From positions 1 through 48,191 of the forward strand of contig CAMBFX010000004.1 of assembly GCA_945865695.1 (NCBI GenBank): DNA of 48,191 bases, written 5' to 3'. This document shows positions 1 through 8,642 of the stretch, piece by piece (position 1 is the first letter of the stretch; the number at the start of each line of letters is the position of its first letter). The translations under genes and the position numbers were made by a program. Below the pieces are notes generated by a model. That model did not search any database. It saw nothing but the letters and a program-made list of their open reading frames with translations, and had not been told where the DNA came from. Source of the stretch: Chryseobacterium gleum (GTDB lineage: Bacteria; Bacteroidota; Bacteroidia; Flavobacteriales_D; UBA2798).

Positions 1-233
1 GATTTTTCAATTTCCGCCAAATATTGATGTGCTGCTTTGGCCACATAAATAGAATGATTTTTTCCTCCAGCATAAAAATAAATTTTGAATCTTTCATATG
101 AAAAACTTTGCCATAAAAATTGATTGTATTGAACGCGACTTTTACCGAACTCTTGATTAGAGCCATTGTAAAATTGTGCTTGAGAAATCAGCACAGTAAA
201 AACAGTCAATATGAGTAAAAGGATTTTCTTCAT
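1..233 (-). CDS. TolB-like/PD40-type exported protein, N-terminal fragment
   Basis: Only the first 77 codons lie in the window; the gene continues past position 1. The start ATG is at 233 and is followed by a clear signal peptide (MKKILLLILTVFTVLISQAQ). The mature start has the pattern FGKSRVQYNQFLWQSFSYERFKIYFY-like in spacing and composition, which I recognise from Bacteroidota proteins annotated as TolB-like or PD40 beta-propeller proteins with a peptidase-like N-terminal domain. Function cannot be read from this piece alone: the family is exported to the periplasm or outer membrane. It is divergent from the metallo-hydrolase at 300, with only 66 bp between starts. The family call rests on recall of homologous N-termini and is moderately sure; the coding call is firm. 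Confidence 0.7.
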   Translation of the reverse strand, partial: MKKILLLILTVFTVLISQAQFYNGSNQEFGKSRVQYNQFLWQSFSYERFKIYFYAGGKNHSIYVAKAAHQYLAEIEK

Positions 234-273
234 AACTCTTATGGTAAAATTAACGAAAATGTGGCAATTATAG

Positions 274-281
274 TATTTTTG
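274..281 (+). promoter_or_regulatory. Bacteroidota -7 promoter element
   Basis: TATTTTTG matches TAnnTTTG. It sits 18 bp before the ATG at 300 and overlaps the longer GTG-started reading frame (261), which argues that translation begins at 300. I see no good -33 TTTG at the usual distance. Confidence 0.45.
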
Positions 282-299
282 GAGCCTGAAACTTATTCA

Positions 300-938
300 A
301 TGGGACTTCCTGTCATTTTAACGTTCAATCCTTTTCAACAAAACATGAGCTTAATCTCTTCAGGTGGTGAATGTGTCATTATTGATCCTGGTTGTTTTGA
401 CCGCAATGAAAAACAGGAACTTGAAGATTTTATTAAGGAAAATGCACTAAAACCGGTCCGTTTGTTGAATACTCATTGCCATATAGATCATATTTTGGGA
501 AATGCCTTTGTTTGCGACAAATGGAACTTGAAACCCGAAATTCATGAGTTGGATTTGCCGATTATGAAAGCCTTACCCAATTATGGACATATGTTTGGCG
601 TTGGAAATTTAGAAGAGTCACCACTTCCTGAGAAATATTTGAATGAAGGTGATGTGATTGAATTCGGAGATGTAAAATTGGATATTTTATTTGTTCCAGG
701 ACACGCACCTGGACATATCGTCTTTGTCAACCACAAAGAAAAATATGTGATTGGTGGAGATTGTTTGTTTAGAGAAAGTATTGGCCGAACCGATTTACCA
801 GGTGGTGATTATGATACATTGATTAAAAGTATTCGCGAAAAATTATTCACACTTCCTGATGATTATACTGTTTTTCCCGGCCACGGACCAGAGACAACGA
901 TTGGTTATGAGAAGAGGAATAATCCTTTTTTAAAGTGA
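300..938 (+). CDS. MBL-fold metallo-hydrolase (glyoxalase II-like)
   Basis: A 212-residue metallo-beta-lactamase-fold hydrolase. The metal-binding motif THCHIDH is visible about 50 residues in, followed by a GHAPGH motif, an Asp in GGDCLF and a final His in FPGHGP, so the full binuclear zinc ligand set is present. The family includes YcbL-like and glyoxalase II-like thioester hydrolases; the substrate here is unknown and the enzyme is cytoplasmic, with no signal peptide. I chose ATG 300 over GTG 261 because homologues start just before the TFNPFQ motif and a -7 promoter element lies between the two. It stands alone, convergent with the gene at 1082. Confidence 0.88.
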   Translation: MGLPVILTFNPFQQNMSLISSGGECVIIDPGCFDRNEKQELEDFIKENALKPVRLLNTHCHIDHILGNAFVCDKWNLKPEIHELDLPIMKALPNYGHMFGVGNLEESPLPEKYLNEGDVIEFGDVKLDILFVPGHAPGHIVFVNHKEKYVIGGDCLFRESIGRTDLPGGDYDTLIKSIREKLFTLPDDYTVFPGHGPETTIGYEKRNNPFLK

Positions 939-961
939 ATGTTGAATTGGTAAACTTCGGT

Positions 962-991
962 TGTCATTCTGAGCAAAGTCGAAGGGTGACA
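962..991. repeat. Single copy of a dispersed palindromic repeat
   Basis: A 30-bp element starting TGTCATTCTGAGC and ending GGGTGACA. The outer 5 bp (TGTCA/TGACA) are inverted repeats. It lies between two convergent genes. The core TTCTGAGC..AGTCGAAG resembles short interspersed repeats common in Bacteroidota intergenic DNA (from memory, not searched). Confidence 0.5.
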
Positions 992-1081
992 TGTTCCTTA
1001 ATTAATAAGACCTGAGTTTATACTTACTGTAGTTGAAGTGCTAATGATGCTACAAGATTTTTAATTATTAATTATAAATTT

Positions 1082-2359
1082 TTAATTAATCTTAAGTTGC
1101 CCCTCAAAAACCCTCTGCCATCCCTTCCACTTCCAATAATCGTTCACCGATTCATTGTGCCAGAGCAGAGTGAAATTACCACCTGTAGTTTTTAAAGAAT
1201 CATAAATATTTTGAGAATATTCTAAAGCTTTTTCGGGCGATAGACCTAAGTATCTTTTTAAAGTAGCATCCATCATCACAAATGGAAAAACACGCAAATT
1301 TGTTTCTTTTTCATTTGATAAATCATACCAATAAAAAGGTTGTGATGTTCCAGCACGATAACCGGGCTCATCTGCAAAGCCCATCGTATGATCTTCGGTG
1401 ATTCCACAATTAATGAGAATTTGATAAGATTTTGGTAATTGCATTCGCAAAAAATGCTGACGGGAAATATTTACCTTTTTACCAATGATATTTTCTAATC
1501 GACTGGTTTCTTCTTTTACTTTATTTTCATCCAAAAACGATTGATAAGAAGGATGAATTCCACATTGGGCAAATTGAGAAATGAATTTTATTTTTTCTCT
1601 TAATTCTTTGGTTTGATGAGAAAGATTAGTGTCGTTTTTACCTTGATTTCCCAATAGAAAAAAGAATTTCAAATCCACTTTATTCTCCTTGGCCTTTTCT
1701 AAAATATATTCATAAGTATCAAAAGGATCTTTCATTTTTCCTCGCGCCACTTTGATTCTGTCTTTAAATGCTCCGAAATCTGTTTTAATTAGATTTCTTA
1801 CACTTCCACCCAATGAACGAACTATTCCTTTATGCGCAAAAGCAAAAGCATTATCCACATCAATGGTCAATGTTTTTACAATCGATTTTTTCTCTGTTTC
1901 AATTTTTAAAACCTCAACCAATTTCTTTCCCCATTGATCAATTAATGGTTGAAGCAATAAATTATTCTTGAATAAAAAAGAGTCTTTACCACTAAAACGC
2001 GAATGATTATCTGCCGTATGTGGCAAATATTCTTCGTAACGCGTCAACAACCAAAAAGAAGCCGCAAAAACATCAAATGGTAATTTTCCCTCTGAAGTTT
2101 TGAAAAAACAGGGAGTTTCTTCCCATTTTTCGATTTTTAATTCCTGAGATTTTATTCCTTTCTCAAATAATAAATTACTTGGAATGATTTGAAAATCACA
2201 TGCTAAATTTTTATTTGAATAATTTAATTTTATTCCATTTTCATTGGAGAAAACAGTCTCATCTAAAGTAACCTCAGCATTATTTATTCCCGCTAGAGAA
2301 CAAAATGTTTTTATTGCATAATCAATTCTAGAATTTCTATGTTCGCAATAAATCAGCAT
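1082..2359 (-). CDS. Polysaccharide deacetylase-like protein (DUF7033 type)
   Basis: 425 residues. The C-terminal two thirds carry NodB-fold polysaccharide deacetylase features: TIDVD near residue 165 (catalytic/metal Asp), a central GIHPSY motif (metal His) and LLWHNE near the end. The N-terminal part matches the DUF7033-type domain seen in Bacteroidota relatives. No signal peptide is visible, so it is probably cytoplasmic. The start at 2359 gives a TGATG overlap with the stop of the UDP-GlcNAc 2-epimerase gene, which implies translational coupling; a longer frame reaching 2389 would overlap that gene by 31 bp. The coupling suggests a role in amino-sugar or surface-glycan metabolism. Actual deacetylase activity is inference. 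Confidence 0.8.
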   Translation of the reverse strand: MLIYCEHRNSRIDYAIKTFCSLAGINNAEVTLDETVFSNENGIKLNYSNKNLACDFQIIPSNLLFEKGIKSQELKIEKWEETPCFFKTSEGKLPFDVFAASFWLLTRYEEYLPHTADNHSRFSGKDSFLFKNNLLLQPLIDQWGKKLVEVLKIETEKKSIVKTLTIDVDNAFAFAHKGIVRSLGGSVRNLIKTDFGAFKDRIKVARGKMKDPFDTYEYILEKAKENKVDLKFFFLLGNQGKNDTNLSHQTKELREKIKFISQFAQCGIHPSYQSFLDENKVKEETSRLENIIGKKVNISRQHFLRMQLPKSYQILINCGITEDHTMGFADEPGYRAGTSQPFYWYDLSNEKETNLRVFPFVMMDATLKRYLGLSPEKALEYSQNIYDSLKTTGGNFTLLWHNESVNDYWKWKGWQRVFEGQLKIN

Positions 2360-3504
2360 CAAGCCAACCATTTTAACATCTCTCCACAAATGAACTCTGC
2401 TGCTTTTCCATCTCCGTAAAGTGGGGGCAATTCTGAAAATTTCTTAGCTAATAAAGTTTTGCAAGCATCTTTAATTCTTTTTTCATATGCATCAGCTAAA
2501 ATAGCTGCGCCTACTTCCACTATTTCCACCCACTCGGTTTGTGGACGTAAAATCACACAAGGCTTATTGAAAAAGAAAGCCTCTTTTTGTAATCCGCCAG
2601 AATCGGTGGTAATCATTCTACAATTTTTCTCCAATGAAATAATCTCCAAAAAAGAAACTGGATCAGTTAATACAAATTTCTTATTATTTTCAATTTCTTT
2701 TCTTAAATCTTCACTTAAATTCTCTTTCATCTTTGCTTTCGTGCGAGGATGAACGGGTAAAAAAACGATTAAATCATTTTCCTTACTGATATCATTTAAG
2801 GCTTTGAAAATAGCAGAAAGTCTTTTCGGATCATCGGTATTATTGTCGCGATGTATCGTTGCCAAAATGAAATTATCTTTCTTCAATCCGAATTTTTCAT
2901 ATTTCGAAAATTCTTTTTCTGACACTTCTGCGAAATAAAGTGAATTGTCATACATCACATCCCCTGAATGATAAACTTTGGGATTATCGTTAGAATAAGG
3001 TGCATTATTCTCCAATGAAAACCCTTCCTTTTTTAAATTATCTACTCCTGTTTTTGTTGGAGAAAACAATAGAGTAGAAACATGATCACATAAAATACGA
3101 TTCACTTCTTCTGGCATTTTTTTATTGAATGATCGTAAACCAGCTTCAATATGTACAACGGGAATATGAATTTTAGAAGCGGCAATGGCTCCTGCTAAAG
3201 TAGAATTGGTATCTCCGTATAAAACTACCGCTTGAGGTTTTTCTTTCAGTAAAATTTCTTCAATTCCCTCTGTCATTAATGCGGTCATTCTTCCATGAGA
3301 GCCAGAACCAACATTCAAATTATAATTTGGTTTTGGAATATTCAATTCAGAAAAAAATTGTTCCGACATATTTTCATCGTAATGTTGACCCGTATGAACA
3401 ATCATTTCTATAATCTTATCAGAAAATTTATTTCGAATAGCGCGACTTAATGCCGCCGCTTTTATGATTTGAGGTCTCGCCCCAATGATAGTGATTATTT
3501 TCAT
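2359..3504 (-). CDS. wecB: UDP-N-acetylglucosamine 2-epimerase (non-hydrolysing)
   Basis: 381 residues, the usual length of the non-hydrolysing family, which interconverts UDP-GlcNAc and UDP-ManNAc for surface polysaccharides. Visible signatures in order: GARPQIIKAA at the N-terminus, HTGQHYD, YGDTNS, HIEAGLRS (acidic active-site segment), THR-type motif as ATIHRDNNTD, and TDSGGLQKEA near the C-terminus. All are standard for WecB/MnaA. It is cytoplasmic. It overlaps the downstream deacetylase-like gene by one base and follows radC by 8 bp, so it may be read from further upstream. The window holds no UDP-ManNAc dehydrogenase, so the final product is not determined. Confidence 0.95.
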   Translation of the reverse strand: MKIITIIGARPQIIKAAALSRAIRNKFSDKIIEMIVHTGQHYDENMSEQFFSELNIPKPNYNLNVGSGSHGRMTALMTEGIEEILLKEKPQAVVLYGDTNSTLAGAIAASKIHIPVVHIEAGLRSFNKKMPEEVNRILCDHVSTLLFSPTKTGVDNLKKEGFSLENNAPYSNDNPKVYHSGDVMYDNSLYFAEVSEKEFSKYEKFGLKKDNFILATIHRDNNTDDPKRLSAIFKALNDISKENDLIVFLPVHPRTKAKMKENLSEDLRKEIENNKKFVLTDPVSFLEIISLEKNCRMITTDSGGLQKEAFFFNKPCVILRPQTEWVEIVEVGAAILADAYEKRIKDACKTLLAKKFSELPPLYGDGKAAEFICGEMLKWLA

Positions 3505-3512
3505 GAATTAAT

Positions 3513-4211
3513 TTAAATCATTCCTTCGTCTGCGAAGCTAAAATAACCATTATCGGTTACAATGAGATGGTCAAGCACAGGTATTTCCAAAATCTTACCC
3601 GATTCCACTAATCTTTTGGTTAATTGAATATCTTGATCACTCGGTTTTAAATTTCCACTTGGGTGGTTATGACAAATGATAATTGCTGTAGATAATTGTT
3701 CAATGGCTGATTTAAAAATAAGACGTGTATCTGCAACTGTGCCTACAACTCCTCCTCTACTAATCATTGTTTTAGTAGTAATGTAATTGGCGCGATTCAA
3801 ATGTAAAACCCAAAATTCTTCATAGGGCAAATCCATTAAAGTTCCTTTGATATAATCAAATCCATTTTTACTGTTTACCACTCTCACTCTATCGGACTCT
3901 TCCTCTGTTTTTCTTCTTCTTGCTAATTCTAAAGCAGCTACAATGGTAATTGCTTTTGCTTCTCCAATTCCTTTAAATTTGGTTAGATCTGCTACTGATG
4001 AGCGTGCTAGTTTGTTCAAATTATTTTCAACGCCTTCTGCCAAAATTCTCCGCGATAATTCAACCGCTGATTCTTCGTTATTTCCACTTCCAATTAAAAT
4101 GGCCAACAACTCGGCATCCGACAAAACCGATTTTCCTTTTAAAAGTAATTTTTCCCGCGGGCGATCATCTTCCGCCCATTGCGAAATAGGTATTTTCTCT
4201 AAGTGATTCAT
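3513..4211 (-). CDS. radC: RadC family JAB-domain protein
   Basis: 232 residues. An N-terminal helix-hairpin-helix-like region (KFKGIGEAKAITIVAALELA, around residues 80-100) precedes a JAB/MPN metalloprotease-fold domain with the complete HNHPSG...SDQD signature (His-x-His, Ser and Asp positions all present). RadC was named for DNA repair, but its molecular role remains unsettled. The ATG at 4211 is used because the longer frame starts with TTG and homologues begin near the ISQWAEDDRPREK motif. It reads away from the rpsT terminator. Here it lies among housekeeping genes, not in a mobile island. Confidence 0.9.
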   Translation of the reverse strand: MNHLEKIPISQWAEDDRPREKLLLKGKSVLSDAELLAILIGSGNNEESAVELSRRILAEGVENNLNKLARSSVADLTKFKGIGEAKAITIVAALELARRRKTEEESDRVRVVNSKNGFDYIKGTLMDLPYEEFWVLHLNRANYITTKTMISRGGVVGTVADTRLIFKSAIEQLSTAIIICHNHPSGNLKPSDQDIQLTKRLVESGKILEIPVLDHLIVTDNGYFSFADEGMI

Positions 4212-4237
4212 TGTAATCAATTGAAAGGTATTAAAAC

Positions 4238-4260
4238 TAAAAAATCCCGCTAGTAGCGGG
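4238..4260 (-). terminator. Rho-independent terminator of rpsT
   Basis: On the minus strand CCCGCTACTAGCGGG forms a GC-rich hairpin followed at once by a T-run (ATTTTTTAG). It lies 24 bp past the rpsT stop and just before radC, so it separates rpsT from the radC-wecB group. Confidence 0.85.
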
Positions 4261-4283
4261 ACTTTCTCGAATATTATTAAATA

Positions 4284-4535
4284 TTAAAGTTTATTTACGT
4301 GGATAGCTAAACCAGATTTAAGGTTTGCTGCCTTATTTTTATGGATAACGTTTTTCTTCGCCAATTTATCAATCATTGAAAAAGCTTCCACTAACATTGT
4401 GGTTGCTTCTTTTTTATCGGTAACCATTTTTAATTTTTTCAAATAGGTACGAGTAGTTTTAGTATAATACCTATTACGAAGACGTTTTGCATCGTTGCTA
4501 CGAATTCTCTTAATTGACGACTTATGATTTGCCAT
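4284..4535 (-). CDS. rpsT: 30S ribosomal protein S20
   Basis: 83 residues, normal S20 length, Lys/Arg-rich. The start [20 protein letters not shown] is the classic S20 N-terminus; the three-helix pattern continues to [19 protein letters not shown]. It binds 16S rRNA in the body of the small subunit. A terminator follows 24 bp downstream. It lies in the same direction as tRNA-Glu (90 bp upstream), so both could be made from the strong promoter at 4797-4827. Confidence 0.97.
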   Translation of the reverse strand: MANHKSSIKRIRSNDAKRLRNRYYTKTTRTYLKKLKMVTDKKEATTMLVEAFSMIDKLAKKNVIHKNKAANLKSGLAIHVNKL

Positions 4536-4624
4536 AATCTAAAAATTTTAAGGATTTTACTCCTCTTGTTTAATTTATTTGGTGATGCATTTGCTCTCGC
4601 AATCTACAATCACACTATTTTTCG

Positions 4625-4696
4625 TAGCCCGTAGGGGAATCGAACCCCTGTTTACAGAATGAAAATCTGCTGTCCTAACCCCTAGACGAACGGGCC
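4625..4696 (-). tRNA. tRNA-Glu (anticodon TTC)
   Basis: 72 nt read on the minus strand. The acceptor stem GGCCCGT pairs with ACGGGCT (first pair G-U), the D stem is GTCT/GGAC, the anticodon stem GCAGA/TCTGT encloses the loop TTTTCAT with anticodon TTC, and the T arm is AGGGG-TTCGATT-CCCCT. The discriminator base is A and CCA is not encoded. It is the only gene in the 308-bp stretch between rpsT and the unknown gene at 4844. Confidence 0.97.
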
Positions 4697-4796
4697 AAAA
4701 GTTTTTCAGTTTTCAGTTTTTTTTAAATAACTGAAATCCTAAATATTGTTCTGGTGTGTTTAATATAAAAAAGAACTTCCCATTTTTTGGGGAGTG

Positions 4797-4827
4797 CAAA
4801 TGTAACGAGAATTTTTATTTCAACAAA
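4797..4827 (-). promoter_or_regulatory. Consensus Bacteroidota promoter for tRNA-Glu
   Basis: On the minus strand TTTG (4827-4824) is followed by exactly 19 bp and then TACATTTG (4804-4797). This is a full match to the Bacteroidota sigma-ABfr consensus TTTG-N19-TAnnTTTG. Transcription would start near 4790, giving a leader of about 95 nt before tRNA-Glu. Confidence 0.85.
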
Positions 4828-4843
4828 AGCCCCTTAAAAAAAT

Positions 4844-5536
4844 CTATTCTAAATCGTCAGAATCTGCTTGAAACTTGAATCCCAGCCTTTTACCGGTTTT
4901 AATTTGCATGTTTTCGCTTAACTCCTTCAGTTCCATCACCGAAATTTCTTTGATTTGGTCGTAGGGAGTGGCCAAAAGATCAAAATCAATGGTGTATAAA
5001 AACACGGTTTGAACGATTTCCTTAATTTTTTCGGCCGTTAGCTCAGAATTCATGAAATCGTTGTACAAAAAACCTAATTGTCTTTTACCCTGAATCATAA
5101 AATGATTTTCCTTATTGATGAAGATTCTTGCGATCAAATATCCCACATCGCCCAATCGGTTGTATTTAACCGAATCTGCCAAAAAATTGAAAATATTAAT
5201 CACTCCGCAATAGCCACGCGTAGAATCTTCTTTTAAATAAGAAGTTTTCCAAAGGGGATTAGCCTGATCAAATAAGAAAACATTGGTATGCATTTGAAAA
5301 TAGAGAATATCACTTCCTAAATTTACCTGAACTTCAAATTCGCCCCTGTTTTCATAACCAAATTTTAATCGAGTATCCTTTTTATGAACGTCTTCGGTCA
5401 ACTGATTAATTACTGAATCTAACTCCTTTTTTAATAGGCCAAATTGCTTAAAGGTATTAGCATAAACATCCTGCTTAAGTGAACCTTTTTCACTCAAGGA
5501 TTTTTTAATCATTTCATAAGCAGGTGTCTTTTCCAT
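4844..5536 (-). CDS. Conserved hypothetical protein downstream of proS
   Basis: 230 residues, cytoplasmic in appearance with no signal peptide or membrane segment. I do not recognise the family. The N-terminal 60 residues look helical (KKELDSVINQL), the middle is mixed alpha/beta with GYENRGEFEVQVNLG and a GYLIARIFINKENHF stretch, and the C-terminus is acidic. ATG 5536 is chosen because it leaves a one-base gap after the proS stop; the longer frame to 5602 would overlap proS by 65 bp and its extra residues are a shadow of proS. It is almost certainly co-transcribed with proS. Confidence 0.75.
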   Translation of the reverse strand: MEKTPAYEMIKKSLSEKGSLKQDVYANTFKQFGLLKKELDSVINQLTEDVHKKDTRLKFGYENRGEFEVQVNLGSDILYFQMHTNVFLFDQANPLWKTSYLKEDSTRGYCGVINIFNFLADSVKYNRLGDVGYLIARIFINKENHFMIQGKRQLGFLYNDFMNSELTAEKIKEIVQTVFLYTIDFDLLATPYDQIKEISVMELKELSENMQIKTGKRLGFKFQADSDDLE

Positions 5537-5537
5537 A

Positions 5538-7016
5538 TTAATAAGCTTTTGCAAATAAAACTTTACGTGTGGATGGTTTTCCAGAAACCACACAAACTCC
5601 ATTTTCTATTGGTGAATCCAAAGGTATACAACGAATAGTGGCTTTCGTTTCATTCTTTATTTTCTCTTCCGTTTCTTCTGTTCCATCCCAATGCGCCATC
5701 ACAAATCCAGCATCATCATCCATTAATTTTTTGAATTCTTCATAGGTATTCGCAGAAAACGTATGGGCTTTTCTAAACTCGACTGCTTTAGTAAATAAAT
5801 CCTTTTGCATTTGATCTAAAATATCTATCACTTTTTGCGTTAATCCTTCTTGAGAAACAGATTCCTTGGTTTTTGTATCTCTACGCGCTAATTCAATCGT
5901 TCCATTTTGCAAATCACGTGGACCCATTGCCAAACGAATTGGCGTTCCTTTCAATTCATGTTCGGCAAATTTCCAACCTGGTTTATTTTTATCCGAATCA
6001 TCAAATTTCACTCTTATGCCTTTCGATTCTAAATCTTTTTTAATCACCAAAACTTTCTCAGCAATATTTTTCAATTCCTCTTCTCCTTTATAAATCGGAA
6101 CAATGATTACTTGCGTTGGCGCCAATTTCGGAGGTATCACTAATCCTTGATCATCTGAATGCGCCATAATTAAAGCACCCATTAAACGAGTAGAAACACC
6201 CCAAGAAGTAGCCCAAACGAAATCTAATTTCCCCGTTTGATCGGCAAATTTTACATCAAATGCTTTTGCAAAATTTTGTCCTAAAAAATGAGAGGTTCCC
6301 GCTTGTAAAGCTTTTCCATCTTGCATCATTGCTTCAATGCAATAAGTTTCTTCGGCACCTGCAAATCTCTCGGACGGAGTTTTGATTCCTTTTATTACTG
6401 GCAAAGCCATATAATTTTCTACAAATTCTGCATAAACACCCAACATTTTTTCGGTTTCTTCAATCGCTTCTGCTTTGGTTGCATGAGCAGTATGTCCTTC
6501 TTGCCATAAAAATTCAGCCGTGCGTAAAAATAAACGTGTACGCATTTCCCATCTCACCACATTCGCCCATTGATTAATCAATAATGGTAAATCGCGATAA
6601 GATTGAATCCATCCTTTATAGGTATTCCAAATAATTGCTTCCGAAGTGGGACGAACAATTAATTCTTCTTGTAATTTAGAATTAGGATCTACAATCAATT
6701 TTCCTTTGTTATTCGGGTCGGCCATTAATCGGTGATGAGTGACCACTGCACATTCTTTGGCAAATCCTTCGGCATGACCTTCTTCAAGCTCCAAAAAGGA
6801 TTTAGGAACAAAAAGAGGGAAATAAGCATTCACATGTCCAGTCTCTTTGAACATAGTATCCAACTGTTTTTGGATATTTTCCCAGATGGCATAACCGTGT
6901 GGCTTGATCACCATGCAGCCTCTAACTGCCGAGTGGTCAGCTAAATCAGCATTGATTACAATATCATTGTACCATTTAGAATAATCTTTGTCTCTTGGCG
7001 TTATAACTTTACTCAT
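5538..7016 (-). CDS. proS: Prolyl-tRNA synthetase (archaeal/eukaryotic type)
   Basis: 492 residues. This class II aminoacyl-tRNA synthetase charges tRNA-Pro. Motif 2 ([25 protein letters not shown] region), the RPTSEAIIW segment and the anticodon-binding domain are all seen. It lacks the long insertion domain of E. coli-type ProRS and ends in ...AKAY with a terminal Tyr, as in the archaeal/eukaryotic type that Bacteroidota use. The extra C-terminal domain (from about residue 400) is present. ATG 7016 fits the family start [18 protein letters not shown]; an upstream in-frame extension to 7070 has no support and contains promoter DNA. Confidence 0.96.
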   Translation of the reverse strand: MSKVITPRDKDYSKWYNDIVINADLADHSAVRGCMVIKPHGYAIWENIQKQLDTMFKETGHVNAYFPLFVPKSFLELEEGHAEGFAKECAVVTHHRLMADPNNKGKLIVDPNSKLQEELIVRPTSEAIIWNTYKGWIQSYRDLPLLINQWANVVRWEMRTRLFLRTAEFLWQEGHTAHATKAEAIEETEKMLGVYAEFVENYMALPVIKGIKTPSERFAGAEETYCIEAMMQDGKALQAGTSHFLGQNFAKAFDVKFADQTGKLDFVWATSWGVSTRLMGALIMAHSDDQGLVIPPKLAPTQVIIVPIYKGEEELKNIAEKVLVIKKDLESKGIRVKFDDSDKNKPGWKFAEHELKGTPIRLAMGPRDLQNGTIELARRDTKTKESVSQEGLTQKVIDILDQMQKDLFTKAVEFRKAHTFSANTYEEFKKLMDDDAGFVMAHWDGTEETEEKIKNETKATIRCIPLDSPIENGVCVVSGKPSTRKVLFAKAY

Positions 7017-7054
7017 GTTTGTAATTTGTAAATGAAAAACTGGTATAAAATTTG

Positions 7055-7062
7055 TACATTTG
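7055..7062 (+). promoter_or_regulatory. Putative -7 element for the lipoprotein gene at 7149
   Basis: TACATTTG is a perfect match to TAnnTTTG, about 87 bp before the lipoprotein ATG. No TTTG is found at the ideal 19-21 bp upstream, so the strength is uncertain. It lies nearly back to back with a minus-strand element for proS. Confidence 0.45.
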
Positions 7063-7067
7063 AAATG

Positions 7068-7075
7068 CAAAAATA
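7068..7075 (-). promoter_or_regulatory. Putative -7 element for proS
   Basis: On the minus strand TATTTTTG lies 51 bp upstream of the proS ATG (7016), with TTG about 21 bp further upstream (7099-7097). It places the proS start site downstream of the longer frame beginning at 7070. Confidence 0.45.
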
Positions 7076-7148
7076 GAATTTATTTGCGATGAATAGCAAT
7101 TTCAAAATATCTAAACTTATCTCCTTGACGAACGTAAAACGTAGTACT

Positions 7149-8630
7149 ATGAAAACAACACTTTTTTCAGCAGCTTTGGCAGCATTGATTCTGTCTTCCT
7201 GCGGTAGCCATGCAAAGTACATCACTTTTGATGATGATGATGATGTATATTCTCAGCCAGGACGTGATGAGGCAAAAGCCGAGCGCAAAAGAACTGAAGA
7301 GAAAAAGAAAATCGAAGAAGAAGCTTATAACGGTTTCGGAGCTGATGACTATTATGATCCACGTGAAGCAGAAAGAATTTCAACTACTAGTTCTTCTACT
7401 ACTAGTTCTTCTACTACAACCACAGATGATTATTATGATCCTAACTATTCGAATAGTAATATGAATGGTAATTATAATTACAACAATAATTATTATAATT
7501 CTCAAAACGGCTATAATGGTTACGGTAATAACGGATATGGTTACGGATACGGGAATAATTGCTGTAATAATGGATATTACGGAAGTAACTATTACGGAAA
7601 TTCCTATGGAAATGGTTACGGGAATAATTATTATGGTAATGGTTATGGTTATGGAAATAACTATTATGGTAGTGGTTATGGAAATGGTTTCGGGAATAAT
7701 TATTATGGAAATAACTATTATGGAAACGGATACGGTTATGGAAACAACTATTATGGAAATGGTTGGGGAACTGGTTTAATGTTTGGTTTCGGAAATGGAT
7801 ATGGAAATAATTATTATGGAAACAACAACGGTTGGGGAAATAATAATAACGGTTACGACAATAATAATTCCAATGCAAATTATGGACACCGCGGAAGCAG
7901 TTCTACCAATAGCACTTCTGGTTCTACTTATGGTGGAAGAAGTGAAAGTGATTATGATGTGATTACTTATGCTTCAGAAAATCGTTCTGCAACTTATACT
8001 ACAAATTCAAAACCGGGAACATTACTTTCTGCTAATGCAAATAAAGTATCTGGAATTCCAGTTCATGTAACAACTGTTTCTACTAGTGATAATTCAGTTG
8101 TTTCAGTTAGTAGTAAAGATATTTCTCCAACAGTTGGTTCATTTTACTCTAATAATGAATCTGGTTCAACATTTACTAGATTGAATAAAGTGGATAGAAA
8201 TGATAACACTCAAACTTCTGCATGGTCAAAAGACAGACCAAGTTATTCAGGAAATACTACATCTAATTCCACTTATACAAATACCAATTCATCAAGTGGA
8301 ACTTCAAAACCTCGTTATGAAAATAACTATTCAAACGGAACAACTTCAGGAACTAATTATGGAACTACATCTGGATCAACAACCGGTTCGGCAAGAAGTG
8401 ATAATTACAATTCTTATTCTGTAAAAGGAGATAATTCTTCTAATAGTTCATCTGGTTCTTATTCTGGTGGAGCTTCATCATCAGGTAGAAATTCTGGCGC
8501 AACTATTAATACTGGCGGAAAATCTTCTGGTTCTTCTTCATCAGGAGGAAGTTCTTCAGGCGGACGTTCTGGTGGAAGTTCTGCAGGAAGCAGTTCAGGT
8601 GGAAAATCTTCAGGTGGTGGTAGAAGATAA
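7149..8630 (+). CDS. Low-complexity Gly/Asn/Tyr-rich lipoprotein
   Basis: 493 residues with a lipoprotein signal peptide (ALILSSC, Cys18). In order: an Asp run at residues 28-32, a charged coiled-coil-like segment (residues 40-60), Ser/Thr repeats, then about 150 residues (roughly 98-244) made almost only of Gly, Asn and Tyr in degenerate repeats of NNYYGNGYGYG. A central segment of ordinary composition (around residues 270-350) follows, then a Ser/Gly/Thr-rich tail ending in repeated SSGG units and GGGRR. A Cys pair at 138-139 interrupts the repeats. It is presumably anchored in the outer membrane and largely disordered. ATG 7149 is chosen over 7089 because it gives the correct lipobox distance. 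It is 12 bp upstream of a FadL-type porin gene and probably co-transcribed with it. I know no function. Confidence 0.85.
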   Translation: MKTTLFSAALAALILSSCGSHAKYITFDDDDDVYSQPGRDEAKAERKRTEEKKKIEEEAYNGFGADDYYDPREAERISTTSSSTTSSSTTTTDDYYDPNYSNSNMNGNYNYNNNYYNSQNGYNGYGNNGYGYGYGNNCCNNGYYGSNYYGNSYGNGYGNNYYGNGYGYGNNYYGSGYGNGFGNNYYGNNYYGNGYGYGNNYYGNGWGTGLMFGFGNGYGNNYYGNNNGWGNNNNGYDNNNSNANYGHRGSSSTNSTSGSTYGGRSESDYDVITYASENRSATYTTNSKPGTLLSANANKVSGIPVHVTTVSTSDNSVVSVSSKDISPTVGSFYSNNESGSTFTRLNKVDRNDNTQTSAWSKDRPSYSGNTTSNSTYTNTNSSSGTSKPRYENNYSNGTTSGTNYGTTSGSTTGSARSDNYNSYSVKGDNSSNSSSGSYSGGASSSGRNSGATINTGGKSSGSSSSGGSSSGGRSGGSSAGSSSGGKSSGGGRR

Positions 8631-8642
8631 AATCATTCGCTG

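Noticed and set aside
261-299. GTG-initiated N-terminal extension of the metallo-hydrolase
   Set aside because: It overlaps a -7 promoter element and extends past the usual family start.
3513-4211. RadC as a marker of a mobile or defence island
   Set aside because: RadC here lies between rpsT and wecB among core genes, with no transfer or phage genes.
7441-7878. 145-codon minus-strand frame rich in His, Asn and Phe
   Set aside because: It is the antisense shadow of the Gly/Asn/Tyr repeats in the lipoprotein gene, with no start signal or family features.
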